A stretch of 64,000 bases of DNA. Origin: Streptococcus xiaochunlingii (GTDB lineage Bacteria; Bacillota; Bacilli; Lactobacillales; Streptococcaceae). This document shows, one piece after another, positions 10,682 to 19,352 of this stretch. Position numbers and translations under genes: made by a program. The stretch is taken from positions 806,001 to 870,000 of the forward strand of contig NZ_VFSG01000001.1 of assembly GCF_006385805.1 (NCBI RefSeq). The letters run 5' to 3'. Below the pieces are notes generated by a model that saw nothing but the letters and a program-made list of their open reading frames with translations, was not told where the DNA came from and did no database searches. Each line of letters opens with the position of its first letter. Position 1 is the stretch's first letter.

Positions 10682-11822
10682 ATTTTCCGACCTCTTTCCC
10701 ATCTTCCAAATCGCCAGAAGGGTTGGTGATGACTTGAGCATCCTTGTTCAAACCAGATAAGATTTCTTGATTTTCTGCATCTGCATTTCCTAAGGTAACA
10801 TTGACTTTTTTAGCCTTGCCAGCTTCAATCGTCCAAACATAGCTTTGATCGCCGTCTGATAAGACACTTGTCACAGGAACCAAAGGATGGATGGTTGAAC
10901 TTTTTACTTCAATATTGACAGAGAAACCTTGTTTCAAATCACCAATCTCACTGGTAATATCTACCGTAAACGGATACTTAGCTCCCCCTGTTCCTTGTCC
11001 AGAACCTGCGGCATTTGCACCAGCCTGACCAGCTTCTGTCGGATAATTGGCAACGTAGCTAATCTTTCCAGTCCATTTTTTCCCAGGATAGACCTTAGAG
11101 GTTAAGGTCACTTCCTGACCAACTGAAATGTTGGCTAGATTGTACTCAGACAACTCACCTTTTACTTGAAGGTTACCGTTGCTGACAATATGAACAAGGG
11201 TTTGGTTGGTTCCGGTTGTTGATTTGGAGACATCTTTATTGACTTCTACAACCGTTCCATCTGTACTACTTTTTACAGTTGTAGCATCCAACAAAGCTTT
11301 AGCTTTTTCCATATTGGCTACAGCATCCGCACGGGCATCGCGCAAATCACCCACTTGTGTGTCCAAAGAGCGTTGGGCTTGAGAGGCTGATTTGCCATCT
11401 GCTTCCTCATCCCCTGTTGTATCAATGGTCACTCCATTGGTCATGAGATCGTTCAATTGACGATCTGCCTTATTGACCGCACGTACCGCCGCGTCATAGG
11501 CAGATTGCGCTTCTGTACTACTATATTGAACAATAGCTTGGCCGGCGGTTACTTGATCCCCGACATTCACTAGGATGGATTGCAAATCTCCTTTGGTTCC
11601 GTCAAAATAAATATATTGTTCTTGATTGGCTGTGACCTTACCTGTCAATAAAACAGAGGAAGCAATCGAACCTTCTTTCACGGTTTGTACCATAGGTGTC
11701 ATATTGACCATTTCTTCAGGGCCACTACCTGATTTTCCAAAAGCAAGCCAGCTCCCCATTCCTACAACTGCTATAGCAGCACCAGTCGCTGTAATAATTT
11801 GCCATTTTTTAAATTTCTTCAT
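10665..11822 (-). CDS. MacA/HlyD-like efflux adaptor (RND-type periplasmic subunit family)
   Basis: 385 residues. Residues about 8-30 form a signal anchor (IITATGAAIAVVGMGSWLAFG). A split biotinyl-lipoyl domain follows (VNVGDQVTAGQAIVQY and TVVEVNKDVS) around a helical hairpin of about residues 105-175, then beta-barrel and membrane-proximal domains. In Gram-positive bacteria such adaptors sit on the outer face of the membrane and assemble on the MacB-like permease. It is the first gene of a three-gene operon. An internal Gly/Ala-rich loop at about residues 265-280 is low complexity. Confidence 0.9.
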   Translation of the reverse strand: MKKFKKWQIITATGAAIAVVGMGSWLAFGKSGSGPEEMVNMTPMVQTVKEGSIASSVLLTGKVTANQEQYIYFDGTKGDLQSILVNVGDQVTAGQAIVQYSSTEAQSAYDAAVRAVNKADRQLNDLMTNGVTIDTTGDEEADGKSASQAQRSLDTQVGDLRDARADAVANMEKAKALLDATTVKSSTDGTVVEVNKDVSKSTTGTNQTLVHIVSNGNLQVKGELSEYNLANISVGQEVTLTSKVYPGKKWTGKISYVANYPTEAGQAGANAAGSGQGTGGAKYPFTVDITSEIGDLKQGFSVNIEVKSSTIHPLVPVTSVLSDGDQSYVWTIEAGKAKKVNVTLGNADAENQEILSGLNKDAQVITNPSGDLEDGKEVGKYDKID

Positions 11823-11962
11823 TTCTTTCCTCCAATATTCGAAAGCGTTTCAAAGTATAAGTTTAGTATATCATATTTCCTCATTTTTCAATTCAGAATC
11901 ATCTGTTTTGCACGTTTTTTTTGCTATCTTGTTTTCTCCTCCTATTCAACGATGGCAATTTC

Positions 11963-11991
11963 TTGATTTTTGTAACCTTTGTTGTTACAAT
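11963..11991 (+). promoter_or_regulatory. gor promoter
   Basis: TTGATT (11963-11968), a 17-bp spacer, then TACAAT (11986-11991), 31 bp before the gor ATG. Confidence 0.75.
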
Positions 11992-12022
11992 GAAAGTGTA
12001 AATCAACAAAGGAGTACTAACC

Positions 12023-13372
12023 ATGAAAGAATTTGATATTATCTCCATTGGTGGAGGTAGCGGAGGGATTGCTACCATGAACCGAGCTGGAGAACATGGA
12101 GCCCGAGCTGCTGTTATTGAAGAAAAGCAACTAGGTGGGACCTGTGTCAACAAAGGATGTGTCCCTAAAAAAATTATGTGGTATGGCGCCCAAATTGCTG
12201 AAGCCATTCGTGATTACGGTCCAGATTATGGGTTTACTTCTGAACAGACCAATTTTGATTTTGCGACCTTAAGAAAAAATCGCGAAGCTTATATTGATCG
12301 GGCTCGTTCTTCTTATGATGGCAGTTTTAAACGAAATGGTGTGGAGTATATCCAAGGTCGCGCTCGCTTTGTCGACGCCCATACAGTCGAAGTCAACGGG
12401 GAAACCATCAAGGCTAAACACATTGTGATCGCTACAGGGGCTCATGCTTACATCCCAGATCTACCTGGAGCAGACCTAGGAGAAACCTCTGATGATGTCT
12501 TTGCTTGGGAAGAACTACCAAAATCAGTTGCCATTATTGGCGCTGGCTACATTGCGGTAGAACTAGCCGGTGTGCTACATGCCCTTGGTGTTAAGACAGA
12601 CCTCTTCGTTCGAGGTGATCGTCCTTTAAGAAAGTTTGATTCATACATTGTCGATGGCTTAATGGAGGAGATGGATAAACAAGGATTGCCTCTCCATCCT
12701 CACAAGGTTCCTGTCCGACTCACGAAGGAAGAAAATGGTCAAGTCCGAGTCTATTTCGAAGATCAATCATCTTTTGTCGCTGATCATGTCATCTGGGCAA
12801 CCGGCCGAAAACCAAACGTCCAAGACCTCGATCTAGAAGCTGCAGGCGTCACCTTAAATGAAAAAGGATTCATTGCAGTGGATGAATACCAGAATACGGT
12901 TGTTCCTGGCATCTATGCTCTTGGAGATGTCACGGGCGAAAAAGAATTAACTCCTGTCGCTATCAAGGCAGGGCGTACCCTATCCGAACGTCTCTTTAAT
13001 GGAAAAACCGATGCTAAAATGGACTACGCAACCATTCCGACCGTTATCTTTTCCCATCCCGCTATTGGTACAGTCGGTCTCACTCAAGAAGAAGCCGAAA
13101 AACAATATGGAAAAGAAGCTATCAAGGTCTATACTTCAAGTTTCGCCTCTATGTATTCAGCTGTGACCCAGCATCGTCAGTTGGCTAAATTTAAACTCAT
13201 CACTGCAGGACCGGAAGAAACCGTTGTCGGTCTCCATGGTCTTGGGTATGGGGTAGATGAAATGATCCAAGGATTTGCCGTTGCTATCAAGATGGGAGCG
13301 ACAAAAGCTGATTTCGATGCGACCGTCGCTATTCATCCAACTGGATCCGAAGAATTCGTTACCATGCGCTAA
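12023..13372 (+). CDS. gor: Glutathione-disulfide reductase
   Basis: 449 residues, the length of the family. The FAD-binding GGGSGG lies near residue 10 and the redox-active pair is Cys41/Cys46 in [13 protein letters not shown]. The NAD(P)H-binding domain starts at [13 protein letters not shown], the second FAD motif is YALGDVTG, and the C-terminal HPTGSEE carries the catalytic His-Glu dyad. The enzyme reduces GSSG with NADPH and protects against oxidative stress. AAAGGAG precedes the start. Divergent neighbour of the MacAB-like operon, as in other streptococci. Confidence 0.96.
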   Translation: MKEFDIISIGGGSGGIATMNRAGEHGARAAVIEEKQLGGTCVNKGCVPKKIMWYGAQIAEAIRDYGPDYGFTSEQTNFDFATLRKNREAYIDRARSSYDGSFKRNGVEYIQGRARFVDAHTVEVNGETIKAKHIVIATGAHAYIPDLPGADLGETSDDVFAWEELPKSVAIIGAGYIAVELAGVLHALGVKTDLFVRGDRPLRKFDSYIVDGLMEEMDKQGLPLHPHKVPVRLTKEENGQVRVYFEDQSSFVADHVIWATGRKPNVQDLDLEAAGVTLNEKGFIAVDEYQNTVVPGIYALGDVTGEKELTPVAIKAGRTLSERLFNGKTDAKMDYATIPTVIFSHPAIGTVGLTQEEAEKQYGKEAIKVYTSSFASMYSAVTQHRQLAKFKLITAGPEETVVGLHGLGYGVDEMIQGFAVAIKMGATKADFDATVAIHPTGSEEFVTMR

Positions 13373-13376
13373 CATT

Positions 13377-13407
13377 AGAAAAGGTTTGTCTGACAAGCCT
13401 TTTTCTT
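13377..13407 (+). terminator. Terminator after gor
   Basis: AAAAGGTTTGTC pairs (one wobble) with GACAAGCCTTTT and is followed by T residues, a few bases after the gor stop. Confidence 0.75.
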
Positions 13408-13550
13408 CTGTTTAAATTTTAATGGATCATCATTGGAGCTACCATAGTCTAATCTTTCATTTTAACTTTCTTTCCTTACATTTTTGTAAGATAACAAGGT
13501 TTGATAAGATAACCATCAGATTCAAAAATAGATTTCAACATCCATATAAA

Positions 13551-13584
13551 AGAGCCTGAAGATTCGCTTCAGGCTCTGTTTTTT
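13551..13584. terminator. Strong hairpin terminator after the cyclase gene
   Basis: AGAGCCTGAAG (13551-13561) pairs perfectly with CTTCAGGCTCT (13567-13577). A seven-T run follows on the + strand and a shorter T-rich tail on the - strand. It closes the - strand cyclase gene. Confidence 0.8.
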
Positions 13585-14315
13585 TAAGGCAAGATAGCAA
13601 TGGCACGGACAGGTGAACCAGTTGCCTTGTCCCAGTGAGGGAAGGCAATTGAAATCAAGGCACCTACTGCTGGCACTTGATCCAAGTGGTTTAAGACTTC
13701 TACTTGGTAGATATTTTGCTCCAAAAGGTAGTATTCATTGACCAAGCCATGCTCTGCTGCTGGAATACCAGCATCTGTGTCGAAGGTTTCATGGCCCACA
13801 GCCTTGACATGGCGTTCATGAATCAAGAATTCCAAGGCTTCACGGCTCCATCCTGGACTTTGTTGAACCCCATTTTCATCCAGATTACGCATAGCATCTT
13901 GATCTGGCCAACGTTTTGACCAATCACTACGGAAGGCAACAAAAGCACCCTCAGCAATTTGTCCATGTTCAGCTTCAAAATCCAAAATATCTTGTTTGCT
14001 CAAGATAAAGTTTGGATTGGCTGCAACTTCTTTAGACTTGTCGATAACATAGAGTGGCAAGAGGAGATCTTTGAGGTCAATCTCATCCAACCAACGACCA
14101 CCTTCAACAAAGTGAATTGGTGCATCAATATGCGTTCCGTATTGACCAACCACTGTAAATTTTTGAACATGGAAGCCATCTTTTAATGTGAAGAGGTCTT
14201 CTTGTTGCAAGGCAGGAAGAGCTGGGAAGTGTGGACTTTCTGCATTAATTTGGTGACTCAAGTCCACCCATTTTTTAGCTTGCAATTCTTTATAAATACT
14301 TAATAAATCTGACAT
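13584..14315 (-). CDS. Cyclase family / kynurenine formamidase-like metal hydrolase
   Basis: 243 residues of the PF04199 fold. The metal-binding signature is GQYGTHIDAPIHF at about 57-69 (His62, Asp64, His68), and a further histidine pair occurs in VGHETFDTDAG. Family members include arylformamidase and isatin hydrolase. The substrate here is unknown; the gene stands alone with no tryptophan-degradation genes nearby. It has its own terminator. Confidence 0.8.
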   Translation of the reverse strand: MSDLLSIYKELQAKKWVDLSHQINAESPHFPALPALQQEDLFTLKDGFHVQKFTVVGQYGTHIDAPIHFVEGGRWLDEIDLKDLLLPLYVIDKSKEVAANPNFILSKQDILDFEAEHGQIAEGAFVAFRSDWSKRWPDQDAMRNLDENGVQQSPGWSREALEFLIHERHVKAVGHETFDTDAGIPAAEHGLVNEYYLLEQNIYQVEVLNHLDQVPAVGALISIAFPHWDKATGSPVRAIAILP

Positions 14316-14459
14316 ATGGATTCCTTTCCTATAAGTGCTACATGAGATAAACGAATAAGGTTATTATAACAGTCTATCCCATCATCCACAATGATTTGCG
14401 TTAATCTTGTTTTCTTGAATGGGATATAGTTTCAAACTATAATTATAGAAAGCAGCAAA

Positions 14460-14640
14460 AAAGAGGCTGGGACAAAAGTCCTAGTCTCTCAATTGTCTAT
14501 GGATTATCGAGCAAGACGCAGTGGTTGAGGGGGCTCTACCACGCTGATTTCATCAGCTTTTACAACCCTACTCAACTATGCGGAGTTGGGACGACGAAAT
14601 CGAATTCTAATGAATTACTGATTTCTGTCCCACTCTCTTT
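14460..14640. repeat. MITE-like intergenic element with terminal inverted repeats
   Basis: The unit begins AAAGAGGCTGGGACAAAAG and ends with the near reverse complement (AAAGAGAGTGGGACAGAA on the other strand), giving imperfect terminal inverted repeats of about 18 bp around a 181-bp non-coding unit. It fills most of the 338-bp gap between the cyclase gene and the YdbC gene. Similar GAGGCTGGGACAAAAGTC hairpin sequences are scattered in streptococcal intergenic regions; I know no formal name for this one. Confidence 0.6.
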
Positions 14641-14653
14641 CTTACTCAGCCTA

Positions 14654-14866
14654 TTACTGTTTAAATGCATCTAGCAGAACTTGGAATTCTTCATTGGTGA
14701 GCGTGATCCCCTTGCCCATCTTCGTATGGTCTGGGCTCCAAGTTCGGATATCATACTTGGCAGGTGCTCCATTAAAGCTAACCCGGTTTAACTCCTTGGT
14801 CCATCCTTTTTCATTTTCAGATAAGACCAAGAGTTGTTCTTCAATTTCAAAACTAAAATCTGCCAT
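14654..14866 (-). CDS. YdbC/PC4-like single-stranded nucleic-acid-binding protein
   Basis: 70 residues: FSFEIEEQLLVLSENEKGWTKELNRVSFNG then KYDIRTWSPDHTKMGKGITLTNEEFQVL. The pattern (GWTKELN, YDIR.WSPDH..MGKGI.L) is the YdbC family, a bacterial form of the PC4 coactivator fold that binds single-stranded DNA or RNA as a dimer. Monocistronic; its exact role is not known. Confidence 0.85.
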   Translation of the reverse strand: MADFSFEIEEQLLVLSENEKGWTKELNRVSFNGAPAKYDIRTWSPDHTKMGKGITLTNEEFQVLLDAFKQ

Positions 14867-14912
14867 TTCATACTCCTTTCAATGTCTTTCACCTTAATAA
14901 TTCGTAAAAAAT

Positions 14913-14941
14913 TTTACAAAATGAATGAAATTTTCTATAAT
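14913..14941 (+). promoter_or_regulatory. Promoter of the 104-residue protein gene
   Basis: TTTACA (14913-14918), a 17-bp spacer, then TATAAT (14936-14941), 30 bp before the ATG. Confidence 0.8.
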
Positions 14942-14971
14942 ATATTGTATCAACTTATGGAGAATTATGCT

Positions 14972-15286
14972 ATGAAAAGATTTCTTGAGCTTCTCAAGGA
15001 CCGAGCCAATGTATTTTTCAACGATAAAACCTCTCAACCAGCTCCTTTAGAGGATGGTAAAACGATTCAAATTATTGAACTGGCCCTTCGAAAAAAACAA
15101 GGAGTCCATGTCATCTTCCAAAATAAGAGTTTTACAGGCGATATCGTGAAATATGATCAGGAACGAAAACAACTCATTGTCAAGAATTTTAAAAAGAGTA
15201 TGTCAACTATCATTCGAATTTCAGACATTCAAAAGATTAGTCTCGTTCCACATACGATTCGAATCGCACAACAAAAAACACCGTAA
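14972..15286 (+). CDS. Conserved hypothetical protein, possibly YolD-like
   Basis: 104 residues from MKRFLELLKDRANVFF. The start is chosen because it follows the promoter at 14913-14941 and a weak GGAG; an upstream ATG in frame would precede the transcript. The pattern GVHVIFQNKSFTGDIVKYDQ, then IVKNFKKSMSTIIRISDIQKISLV, suggests a small beta barrel like YolD-like or Sm-like proteins. That resemblance is weak and I assign no function. The stop lies inside the downstream terminator stem. Confidence 0.6.
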   Translation: MKRFLELLKDRANVFFNDKTSQPAPLEDGKTIQIIELALRKKQGVHVIFQNKSFTGDIVKYDQERKQLIVKNFKKSMSTIIRISDIQKISLVPHTIRIAQQKTP

Positions 15287-15323
15287 ACTTCCAAGCTTGG
15301 GAAGCATGCGGTGTTTTTTTTTT
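15276..15323 (+). terminator. Terminator overlapping the end of the 104-residue protein gene
   Basis: AAAACACCG pairs with CGGTGTTTT around an inner stem CTTCC/GGAAG, followed by a long T run. It also faces the convergent U32 gene at 15329. Confidence 0.85.
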
Positions 15324-15328
15324 ACGTT

Positions 15329-16615
15329 TTATGCACGAACTGTTTGACTAGTTCCATCTTCTTTATAGAGGTTGATCAAGCCTTCTTTGAGTGCACGGAT
15401 CATATCACCTGGTTCAACTGGTGTTGGCATATGTATAGTCAATAACTCCATTGGATTTGGAGCCCGATCAATTTTATTACCCTTGGCATCATGCAAATCT
15501 TCAATGACTGTTTCAAAATGACGGAACCCAGGTCCGTAAAATTCTACTTGGTCTCCTTCATTGATGACATTCCGTTGTCGAATGGTCGCAATTTGCTTGT
15601 CCGCATCATAGGCTACCACTTCTCCGACAAACTTGTACTCTGGAATCTTCCGACGAGCCCCAAACAGTTGCTCGTTTTCAGATGGTGTTCCGTAATAGAA
15701 TCCTGTAGCCAACTCACGTTGGGCTACCTTCCACATTTCATCTACTAGATCTTGCTTAATCGCTTCAAACTTCTCAGGACTTTCCAAATAAGCATCAACA
15801 GCTGCCTTGTAGCAGTTCGTTACGGTAGAGACATAGTGAATGGACTTCATCCGACCTTCAATCTTGAGGCTGTCCACTCCATTTTCAATCATATCAGGGA
15901 TATGGTCAATCATCGACATGTCCACAGCTGACATCGAGAATTCTTCAGGGATTTCCCCTTTGAGACTCTTACGTTCTTGGCCAAATGGCATATCGTAGAG
16001 ATCGTACTTCCAACGACAAGATTGGGAACATCCTCCACGGTTGGCATCACGCATACTCATATGATTGGACAAGGTACAACGGCCAGAGTAGGAGATACAC
16101 ATTGCTCCGTGAACAAAGGCTTCAATTTCAACATCCGTCCGCTTACGAATTTCCGCTAGTTCTTCCATTGAAACTTCCCGAGCCAAAACGACCCGTGTCA
16201 AGCCCAAGTCTTTCCAAAACTCTAGAGTTTCATAGTTGGTGGCACTAGCTTGGGTAGAGAGGTGAATTTCCAAACCAGGTGCTTCTGTCGCTGCGATGGT
16301 AATCAGGGCAGGGTCTGATACAATGACCGCTGCGATTCCGATATCCCGTAAGCGACGGAACCATTCACCAGCTCCAACTTCATTTCCTTCATGCATGACC
16401 ATATTGGCTGCAACATAGACCTTGGCTCCATACTTGGCCGCAAATTGGACACCTTCTTCCATTTGCTCAAAGGTGAAGTTTCCTGCACGGCTACGAAGAC
16501 CATAGGCCTGACCACCGATGAAGACTGCATCCGCACCATAGCGCACAGCAACCTTTAGTTTCTCAAGTGTTCCCGCAGGTGATAGAACCTCAGGACGTTT
16601 CAATTGTTTTGTCAT
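15329..16615 (-). CDS. Peptidase U32 family protein, TrhP/RlhA type (RNA hydroxylation)
   Basis: 428 residues. RPEVLSPAGTLEKLKVAVRYGADAVFIGG is the N-terminal U32 motif. The cysteine cluster CISYSGRCTLSNHMSMRDANRGGCSQSCRWKYDLYD and the signature ENGVDSLKIEGRMKSIHYV are diagnostic. Homologues in E. coli and B. subtilis use prephenate for 5-hydroxylation of tRNA U34 or 23S rRNA and are not true peptidases. The second of two adjacent ATGs is preferred because AGGAG is then 5 bp upstream. The neighbouring paralogue is the usual partner. Confidence 0.88.
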   Translation of the reverse strand: MTKQLKRPEVLSPAGTLEKLKVAVRYGADAVFIGGQAYGLRSRAGNFTFEQMEEGVQFAAKYGAKVYVAANMVMHEGNEVGAGEWFRRLRDIGIAAVIVSDPALITIAATEAPGLEIHLSTQASATNYETLEFWKDLGLTRVVLAREVSMEELAEIRKRTDVEIEAFVHGAMCISYSGRCTLSNHMSMRDANRGGCSQSCRWKYDLYDMPFGQERKSLKGEIPEEFSMSAVDMSMIDHIPDMIENGVDSLKIEGRMKSIHYVSTVTNCYKAAVDAYLESPEKFEAIKQDLVDEMWKVAQRELATGFYYGTPSENEQLFGARRKIPEYKFVGEVVAYDADKQIATIRQRNVINEGDQVEFYGPGFRHFETVIEDLHDAKGNKIDRAPNPMELLTIHMPTPVEPGDMIRALKEGLINLYKEDGTSQTVRA

Positions 16616-16737
16616 CATATCTCCTAGTATATTACAAGTATATTAGTTAGATTATCAATCTTGTCTATTTTATAGCAAATCCAGTCGAAAGGCAATGGTT
16701 TGGGAATTGTTTTGACAATTCTCATTCTTTACCATCA

Positions 16738-16775
16738 CCAAAAAGGAAGGCCCGCACTCTTGGCAGGCTTTTCTC
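16738..16775 (-). terminator. Possible terminator of the second U32 gene
   Basis: On the - strand AAGCCTGC pairs imperfectly with GCGGGCCTT and is followed by TCCTTTTT. Confidence 0.45.
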
Positions 16776-16777
16776 CT

Positions 16778-17707
16778 TTATTTAACCATGTCTGGATCGT
16801 AATCATAAAATCCAGTGTCAAGGAAACGATTCTTAGGATGCAATTGGTGAATCTGTTCATCCAATAAGAAGGCTTGATCAGATGTGAAAGTCCCAGCTTC
16901 TAGAAGCTCACGCGCTTTCACAAAACACTTGGCAATTTCCACAAAGTTTTGACCAGGTGTATAAATCCCCTCTAACTTCCAGTGGGTGAAATCATGCTCG
17001 ACTAACTCAGAGAGTTTGGTCATCAAATCCAGGTCATTATTGGCAAAAATATGAGTTCCATGCTTGTCCTCAAAGATAGAATAGTGGCTTTCTGGATCTC
17101 CTGGTTCTGCCAAAAAGAGATCGCGCTCTCTCGTCTTTTCGTCATCGATGTGCGTAAAATTGTAGTAATTCTGCAAAAGAGGGCGTTTGGAATGGTGAAT
17201 CACACTAGCCCCATAAACCAATACCTCAGCAGGAATCTCTAAGATTTCTGGCATCTTGAAAAGCTCTGCAGATGGGATTTCTCGAGCAAGAACAGCTTCT
17301 GAAGCACCAGCCTTTTGTCCCCAGAAATTAATCTGACGGCTACTTGTCACCATAGTTGAAGCATCATAAATGGTTTTAAAGCTGTAGCCATCCCGCTTCA
17401 ATACATAAAAGACGCCTGCATCTCCTACCGTGATATAATCGACGTTAATCGAAGCAAGGAAATCTAAAAATGGTTTGATACGATCCATCATGTCTTGGTG
17501 CATCAAGGCATTGACAGCCACTGTCATTTCCTTACCTGCCGCATGGACTAGATCAGAAATTCGACTTAATTCGTCATACGAGAAAGTGTGAGGAAGTCGT
17601 AATCCAAATTCCTTTTCTCCGACATAAATACGGTCCACACCTACTTCTAGAAGGGCTTGAACCTGTTCAATACTTTCAGCTGTAGCTGTAATAATTATCT
17701 TTTTCAT
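16778..17707 (-). CDS. Peptidase U32 family protein (TrhP1/YrrN-type partner)
   Basis: 309 residues from MKKIIITATAESIEQVQALL. It has the U32 N-terminal repeat (GVDRIYVGEKEFGLRLPHTF), TVAVNALMHQD and VLAREIPSAELFKM, but lacks the C-terminal cysteine cluster of the downstream paralogue; this short/long pair is the common Firmicutes arrangement (YrrN/YrrO, tRNA 5-hydroxyuridine formation). The reading frame stays open 47 codons further upstream, but the promoter at 17715 places the transcript start next to this ATG and no ribosome binding site exists. Confidence 0.82.
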   Translation of the reverse strand: MKKIIITATAESIEQVQALLEVGVDRIYVGEKEFGLRLPHTFSYDELSRISDLVHAAGKEMTVAVNALMHQDMMDRIKPFLDFLASINVDYITVGDAGVFYVLKRDGYSFKTIYDASTMVTSSRQINFWGQKAGASEAVLAREIPSAELFKMPEILEIPAEVLVYGASVIHHSKRPLLQNYYNFTHIDDEKTRERDLFLAEPGDPESHYSIFEDKHGTHIFANNDLDLMTKLSELVEHDFTHWKLEGIYTPGQNFVEIAKCFVKARELLEAGTFTSDQAFLLDEQIHQLHPKNRFLDTGFYDYDPDMVK

Positions 17708-17714
17708 GAAAACT

Positions 17715-17723
17715 ATTATACCA
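17715..17723 (-). promoter_or_regulatory. Extended -10 promoter giving a probable leaderless U32 mRNA
   Basis: The - strand reads TGGTATAAT with the hexamer at 17715-17720. Exactly 7 bp separate it from the ATG at 17707, so the first transcribed base should be at or near the start codon. No Shine-Dalgarno sequence is seen. Confidence 0.6.
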
Positions 17724-17838
17724 AAAAAGTCATTTTGCTCTCTAAATTTCTTAATTTTGTAAAAATTGTAACAGTTTTGTAACATTTCTATGCTTGAAAA
17801 CGTGTTAAAATAATAGAGTACTGTTAGGAGAGAGAAAT

Positions 17839-18135
17839 ATGCCCGCAAGAAAACTTAGAGTTGTTGAAGAATACGACTATGTCGAAGTCCCTCTTCAACA
17901 AGAGAATACAACAACTAATTATGATTTTAACCTTGATACTGAACCAGCTCCGCAATTAAGTGAGCTACTATTTTTCCTTAATATTGCTGTGTTTTGTGTC
18001 TTAACTGTTTTATTTAGTTTCGTCTTTTTATCAATGAAGATGAATACCTTCTTTGCTTTTGCCTCAGCAATTGCTTGTAGTTTGGGAAGTATCCAAGCTT
18101 TCCGCATTTTCCAGTTAAAACGGAAACAGGACTAA
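17839..18135 (+). CDS. DUF3270 family small membrane protein
   Basis: 98 residues. A charged N-terminal third (VVEEYDYVEVP) is followed by two hydrophobic segments, LLFFLNIAVFCVLTVLFSFVF and FAFASAIACSLGSIQAF, and a basic tail KRKQD. This is the streptococcal DUF3270 pattern; function unknown. GGAGAG precedes the ATG. It is divergent from the U32 gene and closed by the terminator at 18148. Confidence 0.75.
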   Translation: MPARKLRVVEEYDYVEVPLQQENTTTNYDFNLDTEPAPQLSELLFFLNIAVFCVLTVLFSFVFLSMKMNTFFAFASAIACSLGSIQAFRIFQLKRKQD

Positions 18136-18147
18136 GATTACATTTTT

Positions 18148-18169
18148 AGCCTCCTTCGGGAGGCTTTTT
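18148..18169 (+). terminator. Terminator after the DUF3270 gene
   Basis: AGCCTCC-TTCG-GGAGGCT followed by TTTT: a 7-bp stem with a UUCG tetraloop. Confidence 0.88.
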
Positions 18170-18205
18170 GGCATTTCCCATCCTCGTTTGTCATTTCATA
18201 AAAGA

Positions 18206-18507
18206 AATCCCTCACCATTGGTGAGGGATTATTGAATATTGACTAACCATTGTGTTACATAAAACAGCTTAACGATTTTCAAAAAATGACTTTTACTTTT
18301 TTAGCCATTTGAGAAGATTAAAAACTTTCCGCTGTGAGAAAAGTGCCTGAAACAAAGTTGTTTCAGGCACTCGGGAGTTTTGAGACCTTAGGCTCAAAAC
18401 TAAGTCATGGAACTTCTTCGAAGTTCGCTGACGTCCGTACTCACCTAAGGGAAGTTTTTCAGAAGACTTTATCTTCAATCTGAATCCCTCACCAATGGTG
18501 AGGGATT
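18206..18507. repeat. 302-bp hairpin-rich intergenic element bounded by identical palindromes
   Basis: The ends (18206-18230 and 18483-18507) are 25-bp palindromes, AATCCCTCACC and GGTGAGGGATT around a 3-bp loop, that are exact reverse complements of each other. Two further hairpins lie inside: AGTGCCTGAAAC/GTTTCAGGCACT at 18342-18371 and AGTTTTGAG/CTCAAAACT at 18376-18401. No convincing gene is present. The element fills the 375-bp gap between the DUF3270 and YtxH genes, and the right palindrome may also end the YtxH transcript. It looks like a miniature mobile or structured-RNA element; I cannot name it. Confidence 0.55.
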
Positions 18508-18510
18508 ATT

Positions 18511-18942
18511 TTATTCTTCTTCTACAGCTGTTTCTTCTAATTCAAGGACAATCTCTTCACTTTCTTTTTCCTGTTTAGGCTGAAAAGGACTTGCTTGATT
18601 GCCGGTCTTTTGCTGGATTTTTTCCTTAATCGTTTGGATAGCATCTTGTGAAAATTCTACCACATCCTGCGTCTTATCTTTCACTGTCTCGATAACAGTG
18701 TCTTTGTTGATCTCGCCACTTTCAACTTTTTCTTTGGTTTGCTGAATAGCGTCTGATGCTTGCTTGGATAGCTCCATTGCAGATTGTTTCACTGAATCAT
18801 GAACTTCTTGTGGATTTTCTTGGTATTCTTTTACAAAACCTTTGACTTTCCCAGTCAACTCTTTCCCTTTTTCTGTTGTCAGGAAGTAGGCAACAGATGC
18901 GCCAGTGATCGTTCCAATTAACAATGATGATAAACGTCCCAT
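18511..18942 (-). CDS. YtxH domain-containing protein
   Basis: 143 residues. MGRLSSLLIGTITGASVAYFLTTEKGKEL is the YtxH-type N-terminal membrane segment. A long charged helical region (GFVKEYQENPQEVHDSVKQ onward) and an acidic C-terminus follow. YtxH proteins are small stress-associated envelope proteins of unknown mechanism. The gene follows the DUF948 gene by 15 bp and is the last of the hprK-lgt-DUF948-ytxH cluster. Confidence 0.8.
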   Translation of the reverse strand: MGRLSSLLIGTITGASVAYFLTTEKGKELTGKVKGFVKEYQENPQEVHDSVKQSAMELSKQASDAIQQTKEKVESGEINKDTVIETVKDKTQDVVEFSQDAIQTIKEKIQQKTGNQASPFQPKQEKESEEIVLELEETAVEEE

Positions 18943-18957
18943 AATGTACCTCTTTTC

Positions 18958-19341
18958 TTATTTAAATAATTTCATAGCCATGCGAGCTGCTTTTAATCCG
19001 ACAGATGTTTTAACGGTTTTCCCACCAACTACGACAGCTTTTTTGCTAATCTGACGCGCTTGATCATTCAGATCTGATACAGATACAGACAAATCTGCCA
19101 CTGCAGTGAAGAGTGGATCAATGGTTGCAACTTTTTGATTCAAATCTTCTGTCAAAACATTCACTTTTGCTAACAACTCATTGGTTTGGTGTAAGGTTAC
19201 ATTCACATCTGATGTCAAGGTCTTAATCGTTACCTGAGTCTCATCTACAACTTTTCCAATCTTTGAAAACAAGATAATCAAGTAGATGACCAAAACTACT
19301 AAAGCTAACCCTAAAAGCCCATAGGCAATTTCAATAAACAT
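18958..19341 (-). CDS. DUF948 domain-containing protein
   Basis: 127 residues with one N-terminal transmembrane helix (GLLGLALVVLVIYLIILF), then a coiled-coil region of heptads (VTIKTLTSDVNVTLHQTNELLAKVNVL) ending in KTSVGLKAARMAMKLFK. This is the DUF948 (YtxG-like) pattern, usually found next to YtxH proteins as here. It starts 11 bp after lgt. Confidence 0.82.
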   Translation of the reverse strand: MFIEIAYGLLGLALVVLVIYLIILFSKIGKVVDETQVTIKTLTSDVNVTLHQTNELLAKVNVLTEDLNQKVATIDPLFTAVADLSVSVSDLNDQARQISKKAVVVGGKTVKTSVGLKAARMAMKLFK

Positions 19342-19352
19342 TTCTTTTCTCC

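Noticed and set aside
10681..10741. Longer N-terminus for the ABC ATPase
   Set aside because: The extra 20 codons lie in the adaptor coding region; AGAGGT fits the ATG at 10681 and the protein there starts as the family does.
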